Of a stretch of 64,000 bases of DNA, positions 18,260 to 26,700 are shown in pieces (positions within the stretch are counted from its first letter, which is position 1; each line of letters begins with the position of its first letter). The stretch is from Gammaproteobacteria bacterium RIFCSPHIGHO2_12_FULL_63_22. Its GTDB lineage: Bacteria > Pseudomonadota > Gammaproteobacteria > Xanthomonadales > Xanthomonadaceae. The DNA is taken from NCBI GenBank assembly GCA_001801685.1, contig MGYJ01000067.1, positions 37,164 to 101,163 of the forward strand. The letters run 5' to 3'. The notes below the pieces were generated by a model. It made no database searches. It was not told the origin of the DNA and saw only the letters and a program-made list of their open reading frames with translations. A program made the translations under genes and the position numbers.

Positions 18260-18287
18260 TTGACAACATATCTAGTTTTAGTACAAG
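18260..18287 (+). promoter_or_regulatory. Putative sigma-70 promoter of the alpha-glucan receptor, with a degenerate palindrome
   Basis: TTGACA at 18260-18265 is a perfect -35 box; TACAAG at 18282-18287 after a 16-bp spacer is a fair -10 box. The spacer carries a degenerate copy of the GTAGTTTAACTAC palindrome (18272-18284, 10 of 13 bases), placed where a bound repressor would block polymerase. The transcript would begin about 50 bases before the GTG start at 18346. Confidence 0.5.
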
Positions 18288-18345
18288 CTCGCCACTGAGC
18301 GATGGCTCTAATTTCGGCAGATTTTGCACAACGGGGAGATGTTTC

Positions 18346-21150
18346 GTGGCCACAACCAGCAACAGGCGCACCAGCGCCGGCACCAACCAGACGCTACCGA
18401 GCCGCCACCCGTTGGCCTTGGCCTGCGCCGCGGCTTTCATGATTGCCGCCAGCGCGAGTCATGCGCAGGAAGCAGCCACCGCCACCGCACCGCAGACCGA
18501 GGAAGAGAAGGCCGCAGCCGAAGCTGCGCGCCGTCGCGGCGAGCCGGTGAAGGAACTGGAGACCGTCAAGGTCACCGGTATCCGCCGCGGTATCGAGAAC
18601 GCAATCGAGACCAAGCAGGCTTCGACTTCGATTGTTGAATCCATTTCCTCCGAAGACATCGGCAAGTTGCCCGATGCATCGATCGCTGAATCCATCGCGC
18701 GACTGCCGGGCCTGACCGCCCAGCGCGAGCGCGGCCGCGCCGTGCAGATCAACATCCGTGGTTTCGCCGGCGATTTCGCCGGCACCACGCTCAATGGCCG
18801 CGAGCAGACCACTGCCGGCGACAACCGCGGCGTCGAGTTCGACCAGTACCCCTCGGAACTGCTGAGCTCGGTGGTCGTGTACAAGACCCCGGATGCCTCG
18901 CTGATCGGCCAGGGTCTATCGGGCACGGTGGACATGCGCACCGCGCGCCCGCTCGATTTCGCTGACCGTGTGGTATCGGGCAACTACCGCTTCGACCAGA
19001 ACGAAAGCAACGGCATAAAGACCAACGGCAATCGTTACAGCTTTGCCTATATCGACCAGTTCTCGGACGACCGCGTCGGTATCGCGATCGGTTACGCGCA
19101 CCTCGACAACCCCAACTCCGGCTTCCAGAACGAGTCCTGGGGTTATCCGAGCGGTAGCCTGGCCAGCAACACGGCCGCCGGCGTCATCGGCGGCGGCAAG
19201 GCCTACAAGTTCGACACGAATGTCGAGCGCGACGGCTGGATGGCGACCCTGCAACTGAAGCCTAACGACTTCTACGAGTCGACCCTGGACGTCTTCTATT
19301 CCAAGTTCAAGAAGACCGAAATCAAGACCGGTGTCGAGTTCGGCACCGTCTGGGGCTCACCGGGACTGTCGCCCACCAGCGGTGTCGTCCAGGGCAATAC
19401 CGCCACGACTACGACCTGGACAAACGTCAAGCCGGTCATTCGCTCTGACAGCAATCCGGTCAACGACGAGCAGCTGTCGGTGGGCTGGAACAACAAGTTC
19501 CGTTTCGACAACAACTGGGAAGTCACGGCAGACGCCTCGTACTCCAAGACCAACCACAAATTCCGCGTCCTCGAGACTTATGCGGGACTTGCCGCTGGCG
19601 TCACCAGCGACCTGACGGTTGAATACAATCCATCCGAAGGCCTCAACGACTACTTCTTCTCGGTCGACCTCAACGACCCGACCAACCTGCGCCTGGTGGA
19701 TGCCGGTGGCTGGGGCCAGGACGGCTACGTGAAGGACTTCTCGGTCATCGACAAGCTGACCGCGTTCCGGATCGACGCCGAACGTAGCTTCGACACCGGT
19801 TTCATCAGCAGCATCCAGTTTGGCTACAACCGCAGCGACCGCAGCAAGTCCAAGTACTCCGACGAGCGCAAGCTGTGCATCGTCGCCTGCGCGGGCGGCG
19901 ATTCCGCGCCGTTCCCGGGCTCTGCCGGCGGCTTCGGTTTCTCCGGCATCGACGGCCTGGCGTTCTTCGACGCCAACTCGCTGTTGCAGTCGGGCTTTTA
20001 TAACGAGGTCGCCAAGCTGCACTCGGACATCTCGAACAAGAACTGGAGCGTGGACGAGACCATGGACACGCTGTTCGCACAGGCAAACATCGACACCGAT
20101 ATCGGCGAGATGCCCCTGCGCGGAAACTTCGGCTTCCAGTACGTGATGGTTGACCAGAGCTCGAGCGGATTCAGCACCTTCCAGGGCGATCTGGCGGCCC
20201 CGCCCGAAGAAATCGAAGCCGGCGCGACTTCCGAGGAGTTCCTGCCCAGCTTGAACCTGAGCCTTGAGGTTATCCCCGACGGCTTCGTGCGCTTCGCAGC
20301 AGCCCGGCAGATGGCGCGGCCGCGCATGGACGACATGCGCGCGACCTTCAACCTGCAGATCAACAACTCAGGCTGCGGCAACCTGCCGGGTCCCTTGTAT
20401 TGCGCCAACAGCGGCAATCCCGCACTCGAACCCTGGCTGGCCAATGCCTATGACCTGAGCCTTGAGAAATACTTCACCACCGAAGCCGGCAACAAGGGTT
20501 ACTTCGCAGCCGCATACTTCTTCAAGGACCTGCAGACCTACATCTACAGGCAGGACGTCGAGGTCGACTTCGCCGGACTTGACCTGCCCGCGCCAGGCGG
20601 CGGCGGGACTGCCCCGGCGACGACCGTGGGCATCCTCAACCTGCCCGCGAACGGCGAGGGTGGCACCCTCAAGGGATTGGAGCTGACCGCATCGATTCCG
20701 TTCGACATGTTGTGGGCTCCCCTGAACGGCTTCGGCCTGCAGGCGACCTACTCGGATACCAAGAGCTCGATCTCGCCCAACGGCCCGGGCACCAGCGAGC
20801 CGCTGCCGGGCTTGTCGAAGTACATCTCCAGCGCCACCTTGTATTACGAAAAGTCAGGCTTCTCGGTGCGTTACAGCCAGCGCACGCGCTCGGCCTTCCG
20901 TGCTGAAACGCGCGGCTTCGGTGCCGACCTGTCCTACGTGAACATTCGCGGCGAAAAGGTGCAGGACGCCCAGATCAACTACACCTTCCCGGACAGCTCA
21001 TCGCTCAAGGGACTGGGCCTGTACCTGCAGGTGAGCAACATCGGTGACGAGCCGTTCTCCACCTACGACACCGCCGACCCGGACTACCGCCCGATTACGT
21101 ACTTCGGCTACGGCCGGACCACGCTGCTCGGATTCAGCTACAAGTTCTGA
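18346..21150 (+). CDS. TonB-dependent receptor, probable maltodextrin/alpha-glucan type
   Basis: A 934-residue outer-membrane receptor starting at GTG, with GGGGAG about 7 bases upstream. The signal peptide ends near ASASHAQ. A TonB-box-like stretch (ETVKVTGIRRGI) is followed by the plug domain (SISSEDIGKLPDASIAESIARLPGL, VQINIRGFAGD, LSGTVDMRTARPL) and a barrel ending in GFSYKF. This plug type is typical of the Caulobacter/Xanthomonas sugar receptors that include MalA. It diverges from an exported GH13 enzyme and is followed by a strong terminator, so it is monocistronic. The convergent neighbour is a halogenase-like gene, a recurrent partner of such receptors. Maltodextrin as substrate is inferred from context. 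Confidence 0.93.
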   Translation: MATTSNRRTSAGTNQTLPSRHPLALACAAAFMIAASASHAQEAATATAPQTEEEKAAAEAARRRGEPVKELETVKVTGIRRGIENAIETKQASTSIVESISSEDIGKLPDASIAESIARLPGLTAQRERGRAVQINIRGFAGDFAGTTLNGREQTTAGDNRGVEFDQYPSELLSSVVVYKTPDASLIGQGLSGTVDMRTARPLDFADRVVSGNYRFDQNESNGIKTNGNRYSFAYIDQFSDDRVGIAIGYAHLDNPNSGFQNESWGYPSGSLASNTAAGVIGGGKAYKFDTNVERDGWMATLQLKPNDFYESTLDVFYSKFKKTEIKTGVEFGTVWGSPGLSPTSGVVQGNTATTTTWTNVKPVIRSDSNPVNDEQLSVGWNNKFRFDNNWEVTADASYSKTNHKFRVLETYAGLAAGVTSDLTVEYNPSEGLNDYFFSVDLNDPTNLRLVDAGGWGQDGYVKDFSVIDKLTAFRIDAERSFDTGFISSIQFGYNRSDRSKSKYSDERKLCIVACAGGDSAPFPGSAGGFGFSGIDGLAFFDANSLLQSGFYNEVAKLHSDISNKNWSVDETMDTLFAQANIDTDIGEMPLRGNFGFQYVMVDQSSSGFSTFQGDLAAPPEEIEAGATSEEFLPSLNLSLEVIPDGFVRFAAARQMARPRMDDMRATFNLQINNSGCGNLPGPLYCANSGNPALEPWLANAYDLSLEKYFTTEAGNKGYFAAAYFFKDLQTYIYRQDVEVDFAGLDLPAPGGGGTAPATTVGILNLPANGEGGTLKGLELTASIPFDMLWAPLNGFGLQATYSDTKSSISPNGPGTSEPLPGLSKYISSATLYYEKSGFSVRYSQRTRSAFRAETRGFGADLSYVNIRGEKVQDAQINYTFPDSSSLKGLGLYLQVSNIGDEPFSTYDTADPDYRPITYFGYGRTTLLGFSYKF

Positions 21151-21165
21151 TCAAGCGCTTGACGG

Positions 21166-21202
21166 CCCCTGCCGATCCTCCCCGGATCGGCAGGGGTTTT
21201 TT
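21166..21202 (+). terminator. Rho-independent terminator of the alpha-glucan receptor
   Basis: A perfect 13-bp GC-rich stem (21166-21178 with 21184-21196), a 5-base loop and a T6 tail, starting 15 bases after the receptor stop. The T-run overlaps the stop codon of the convergent halogenase-like gene at 21201. No A-run precedes the stem, so it should stop plus-strand transcription only. Confidence 0.93.
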
Positions 21203-22703
21203 ATGCCTTGCAGTTTTGCGCGATGAAGGCTTCGTGGGTCGGCATGTGATCCACGACGCCATGCATCACGCGCTTCACGTCCGCGACCATTCGCTCGATC
21301 AGATCCTCCGGCTTTGCGTCCACCAGCGGGTGGTAGCCCTGCGGACGGATGCGCTGGCCGAACATCACCTGGAACCAGCTGATTTCAGTGAACAGCTCAT
21401 TGTTGATCCGGAAAAGGCGACCGTTGCTCTTGAACAGGTCGATCTTCTGCTGGAGTGTGTCGGGAATGGGCATCGTCCGGCAGTAGTTCCAGAACGGCGT
21501 GTCGTCGCGTTCGGTGGCGGTGTAATGCAGGATGATGAAATCCCGGATCTGCTCGAACTCCTGCGTGGACTGGCGATTGAATTCGTCGATATCCGGTTGT
21601 TCGAAGCCCTTGTCGGGGAAGAACGAAACCAGGCGCGAGACGCCTTTCTGGATCAGGTGGATGGAGGTCGATTCCAGCGGCTCCATGAAGCCGCTCGACA
21701 GGCCGATGGCGACGACGTTCTTGTCCCAGAATTTCTTGCGCTTGCCGGTGACGAATCGCAGCGGTCGCGGCTCGGCCAGCGCCTTGCCGTCGAGGTTGGC
21801 CATAAGCACCGAGGCCGCCTCGTCGTCGCTGATGTAATCGCTGCAATACACGTGGCCGTTGCCGATGCGATTCTGCAGCGGGATGCGCCACTGCCAGCCA
21901 GCCGAACGCGCCGTGGATCGCGTGTAGGGCGTGAGCGGCGCCACTGATTCGCAGGGCACTGCCAGCGCGCGGTTGACCGGCAGCCAGTGGCTCCAGTCGT
22001 CGTAGCCGGTCTTCAAAGTCTGCTCGATCAGCAGTCCGCGGAAACCCGAACAATCCACGAACAAGTCGGCCTCGATGACGTTGCCGTTTTCCATCGTCAC
22101 CGACGTGACGAAGCCGCTTTCCGGATGCTGCTGCACGCCGACGATCTTGCCCTCGGTGCGCGCTACCCCGTGCTGTTCGGCATAAACGCGCAGGTAGCGC
22201 GCATACAGGCCGGCGTCAAAGTGGAACGCATGGCCGATATCCTTGAGCGGGGAATTGGGATACTTGTCCGTCCCGCGCATGAACTTGTTCTTTTCGCAGG
22301 CCAGCAAGTTGATGGAATAGTCTTCGATGCGATCGACTTTCCCGGCCTGGAACATCTTCAGCCAGTAGTGATGGAAATCCACCACGCCGGTCACGTGGCC
22401 CATGGTGCCGAAACCATGGATGTAGGAGTCGCCCAGCGCGCCCCAGTTCTTGAACTGGATGCCGAGCTTGAACGTTGCCTGGGTTTGCTTGATGAACTCG
22501 TCCTCGTCGATGCCGAGGGCGGTGTTGAAGTTATTGATCGGCGGAATGGTCGCTTCGCCGACGCCGACGGTGGAGATTTCGTCGGACTCGACCAGCTCGA
22601 TTCGAACGCCCTTGCCCAGTGCCTGGCTGAGGAACGCGGCCGTCATCCAGCCCGCCGTGCCACCGCCCACGATCAATACGCGCTTTACTCTTTCCGGGAC
22701 CAT
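21201..22703 (-). CDS. Flavin-dependent tryptophan halogenase family protein
   Basis: A 500-residue FAD enzyme of the PrnA family, near the usual length. It has the Rossmann motif LIVGGGTAGWMTA, VGVGEATIPP, FKLGIQFKNW with the family's conserved lysine, the signature WQWRIP, and EPLESTSIHLIQ carrying the Glu-Ser pair expected at the active site. Known members chlorinate tryptophan using hypochlorous acid made at the flavin. The reading frame and active-site motifs look intact. There is no biosynthetic gene cluster here; the gene sits tail-to-tail with a sugar receptor, an arrangement repeatedly seen in Xanthomonas and Caulobacter, where the substrate is unknown. It diverges from the aldo/keto reductase across 106 bp in which I see no palindrome of the other types. 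Confidence 0.9.
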   Translation of the reverse strand: MVPERVKRVLIVGGGTAGWMTAAFLSQALGKGVRIELVESDEISTVGVGEATIPPINNFNTALGIDEDEFIKQTQATFKLGIQFKNWGALGDSYIHGFGTMGHVTGVVDFHHYWLKMFQAGKVDRIEDYSINLLACEKNKFMRGTDKYPNSPLKDIGHAFHFDAGLYARYLRVYAEQHGVARTEGKIVGVQQHPESGFVTSVTMENGNVIEADLFVDCSGFRGLLIEQTLKTGYDDWSHWLPVNRALAVPCESVAPLTPYTRSTARSAGWQWRIPLQNRIGNGHVYCSDYISDDEAASVLMANLDGKALAEPRPLRFVTGKRKKFWDKNVVAIGLSSGFMEPLESTSIHLIQKGVSRLVSFFPDKGFEQPDIDEFNRQSTQEFEQIRDFIILHYTATERDDTPFWNYCRTMPIPDTLQQKIDLFKSNGRLFRINNELFTEISWFQVMFGQRIRPQGYHPLVDAKPEDLIERMVADVKRVMHGVVDHMPTHEAFIAQNCKA

Positions 22704-22809
22704 TTCAATGCACCGTTCTTTCGCAGAAAACCTCTAGAATCTTAGCATTCCAGACAGGTGGCGCCGTGCAAGTGAACGTGATGAATTCGATGCAAACCGG
22801 GGGCCGCGC

Positions 22810-23688
22810 ATGACGCCCACGCGATCCTATGGGAGCAGCGGGCTGCAGCTGTCCGAACTCGGCCTCGGCGCAGGGCAACTGGGCGACGCCCGCTTGTCGG
22901 AAGTCGACGCCGCCGACCTGTTGGCAGCCAGCCTGGATGCCGGCGTTACGCTTATCGACACCGCGCCCAGCTATGGATTGTCGGAACAACGCATCGGCCG
23001 CCACCTTGCATCGCGACGAAACGAGGCGGTGATCTCGACCAAGCTGGGTTACGGCGTGGAAGGCATTCCCGACTGGACCGGCCCGTGTATCACGGCAGGC
23101 GTGGACCAGGCCCTGCGTATCCTGCGCACCGACCATCTCGATATCGCGCACCTGCATTCCTGCCCTTGGTCGGTGCTTGCGCAAGGCGACGTGGTTGATG
23201 CGCTTGAACGGGTGAAGCAAGCAGGCAAGGTTCGTGCGATCGCCTACTCCGGCGAAAACGAAGACCTCGACTATGCGGTCGGCATGGATCGCTTCGATGG
23301 CTTCATGGCATCGCTGAACCTGTTCGACCAGCGCGTGATCGATCGCATCCTGCCGCGCATCACGGGCAAGGGGTTCATCGCAAAGCGACCGTCTGCCAAC
23401 CATCCGTGGCGCTTCGGTTCGCAACCGGTCGGCGATTACTGCGAGACGTATTGGCAACGCTGGCAGGCGATGGACTTGGACAACGACGGCATGGAGTGGG
23501 GCGAACTGGCGATCCGGTTCGCGCTGTCCATTCCGGGCGTTTCAAGCGCTATTGTCGGCACCGGCCGGACGGCGCACCTGCTGCAAAATCGGGACTGGGC
23601 GATGGCCGGCCCGTTGGCCCCGGAAACCGTGGCAAGCTGGCGGAAGCGGTTCGCCGAGCGCGACCAGGACTGGTCCGGGCAGATCTAA
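22810..23688 (+). CDS. Aldo/keto reductase
   Basis: A 292-residue TIM-barrel oxidoreductase, using NAD(P)H on carbonyl groups or sugars. The catalytic tetrad is visible: Asp and Tyr in TLIDTAPSYGLSE, Lys in VISTKLGYG, His in DIAHLHSC. The short version without a large loop suits the bacterial AKR branch acting on sugars or small aldehydes. It stands alone between the divergent halogenase-like gene and the macroglobulin gene (93-bp gap). The substrate cannot be deduced. The ATG at 22810 is the first in-frame start; the ribosome site is weak. Confidence 0.9.
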   Translation: MTPTRSYGSSGLQLSELGLGAGQLGDARLSEVDAADLLAASLDAGVTLIDTAPSYGLSEQRIGRHLASRRNEAVISTKLGYGVEGIPDWTGPCITAGVDQALRILRTDHLDIAHLHSCPWSVLAQGDVVDALERVKQAGKVRAIAYSGENEDLDYAVGMDRFDGFMASLNLFDQRVIDRILPRITGKGFIAKRPSANHPWRFGSQPVGDYCETYWQRWQAMDLDNDGMEWGELAIRFALSIPGVSSAIVGTGRTAHLLQNRDWAMAGPLAPETVASWRKRFAERDQDWSGQI

Positions 23689-23781
23689 ACAGAAGTTAAA
23701 AAAATGTTGGCCGCTTCCAAACGGCATTCACGTACTTCAGTTTTGCCAGCATCGGCATAACCAACACCTTGGGGAAGGGTA

Positions 23782-26700
23782 ATGTCATCCAGTTCGCCGC
23801 CGGACGCGCCGGCTTCGCCTGAGCTCGACTCTGCGGAGCCCGTTCCGGGCCTTTGGCGACGGATTTTCGGGCGGCTCGACTGGCAGCCGCCGGGCTGGGT
23901 TCCGGTGGCGGCGGCACGCGTACGAGCCGAACCCCGAAAGTATTTCGGCGGCGTGGCCGCCCTGCTGCTGGTTGGACTGTTTGGCTACTGGCTCGCGACG
24001 CGGCCCGCTCCGGTGCGCCCCGACGCTATCAAGGTCACCGTACAGGCGCCGGCGCTTACCGACTACGCGGCCACGCCGAAGATGGTCGTGCACTCGCTGC
24101 GCATCTATTTCAGCCGGTCGGCCGCCCCTATCAAGGACGTCGGCAATGCGCCCCATGGCCTGGTGATGGAACCGGAACTCGCTGGCGCCTGGGAATGGTC
24201 CGGCGACCGCAGCCTGGTGTTCACTCCAGCCAACGACTGGCCGGTCGGCACCGACTACAAGATCACGTTCGATCCGAAGTCGACCGTCGCTCCGGGCATC
24301 ACTCTGGAAGAAACCGAATTCGAGTTCAGCACCACGCCTTTTTCCGCACGCCTGGGCAGCAGCGAGTTCTACCAGGACCCGCTGGATCCGACACTGAAGA
24401 AAGGCGTGTACCAGCTTGCCTTCTCGCATCCGGTGGATGCAGCTTCGCTGGAAGGAAAGATCAAGCTGAAGTTGAAGGACGGCGCGGCGAAGTCGCTGCC
24501 CGACCCGAGCCATACCATCAGCTACGACGAGCGCCGACTGAAGGCGTGGATCCATTCGCAAGCCTTGCAGATGCCCGAGAACGGCGGCCTGCTGACGATG
24601 GAAGTCGCGCCCGGCATCGTTTCATCCCTGGGCGGCAAGGGCAGCCAGGTCGCGATCAGCGGCCAGGTGGCCCTACCCTCGCTGTATAGCGTCAGCATCG
24701 ATTCGGCCACCTCCACGCTGGTGGACAACGAGCGCTTCGAACCCGAGCAGGTACTGGTGCTGGAGTTCAACAATGCGATGAAGGATGCCGAGGTCGCCGG
24801 CGCGACGCGGGTCTGGCTGTTGCCGGAGAAAAACCCGAAGCTCAAACCCAATCAGCAACGCGGCATCTACCGCTGGGGCGATTCGGAAGTGGACGAATCG
24901 ATCCTGAAATTGTCCGAGCCGGTATCCACCACGTCGATGCCGACCGAACGCGAGTACATCGAGGCGCACAGCCTGAAGTACCGCGCGCCGCCGGGGCGCT
25001 TCATCTACGTGCGCGTGGCGCGCGGCCTGAAATCATTCGGCGGCTTCATCCTGGGCGCGCCGTTCGCGACCGTGCGCGAAGTGCCGGAGTACCCGCAGTT
25101 GCTGCGCTTCCTGGGCGATGGCGCCTTGTTGTCGCTGCAGGGCGAGCGTCGCATCAGCATCGTGTCGCGCAACCTGCCGCGCGCGCGCCTGGAGATCGGT
25201 CGCGTGCTGCCCGAACAATTGCAACACCTGGCTTTCAGCAACTACGGCAGCTACGCGCGCCCGGAACTGGGCGGCGTCGGCGCCGACAGCCTGGTCGAGC
25301 GCGTCGAACAACGATTGACCTTGCCGGCGGACGACCCGGCCAAGGCGCATTACGAGGGCGTGGATCTGGGCAAGTTCCTGGCCGCGGGCCGACGCGGCAT
25401 CTTCATGCTGAGCCTGCGCACGATGAGCGAGTACGACGCGACGCAGACCGCGCAGCAAACCTTGGCGCGCAACGCCGGTGAAGAGAAGGACAGCCGCCTG
25501 GTGGTGCTGACCGACCTCGGCATCATCGTGAAGAAAGCGCTGGACGGCAGCCGCGACGTGTTCGTGCAATCGCTGACGGCCGGCACGCCGGTCGCCGGCG
25601 CGCAGGTGAAGGTGATCGCCCGCAATGGCGAGATGCTGGTGGATGCCAGCACCGACGACGAAGGCCGCGCACGACTTCCCAACCTGGATGGCTTCCAGCG
25701 CGAGAAACAGCCGGTGATGCTGACGGTAGGCAAGGCCGAGGACTTCTCCTTCCTGCCGATGGGCGATGGCGGCCGCACGCTGGATTATTCGCGCTTCGAT
25801 ATCGGCGGCGAGCCCAGCCAGGTCGAGACCGGCACGCTGAAGGCCTTCCTGTTCTCCGACCGCGGCCTGTACCGGCCGGGAGACCGCGTCAACCTGGGCA
25901 TCATCGTCCGCGCCGCCGACTGGAAGCGGCCGCTGAAGGGCCTGCCGCTGGAACTGGTGCTGTCCGATCCGCGTGGCACGGTCGCGCGGCGCGAGCGCAT
26001 CACGCTGAGTGAATCAGGTTTCGAAGCCTTCAACTACACCTCGCAGGAGGCGGCGCCCAGTGGCACCTGGGAAGCGAGCCTGTACCTGATCGGCCGCAAC
26101 GATACCCGCACGATGATCGGCCAGACCTCGGTGCAGGTGCGCGAATTCGCGCCCGACACGATGCGCGTGCGCGCGACGCTGTCCGTGCAGAACGTGCAGG
26201 GTTGGGTGAAGCCCGATGCGCTGTCGGTGACGGTGGCGGCGGAAAACCTGTTCGGCACGCCCGCACAGAAGCGGAAAGTCGAAGGCACGATGGTGTTGCG
26301 ACCGGCCTTCCCGAATTTCCCGGCGTATCCGGACTATCGCTTCTACGATCCAATGCTGGCCAAGGAAGGTTACGACGAACAACTCAGCGACCAGAGCACG
26401 GACGACAAAGGCAATGCCGTGTTCAAGCTGGACCTGTCGAAGTATGCGAAGGCGACGTATCAGCTGAACTTCCTTGCGCGCGCCTTCGAGCCCGGCAGCG
26501 GCCGCAACGTGGCGGCGCAGGCAAGCACGCTGGTCTCCAGCAACGACTTCCTGGTTGGCATCAAGGCGGTGGACGGGCTGGACTACGTCAAGCGCAAGGA
26601 CAAGCGCAGCGTACAACTGCTGGCCATCGGGCCGGACGGCAAGCCGCGCGCGGTGAACGGCCTGCATGCGGTGATCGTGGAAAAGCGCTTCGTGTCGGTG

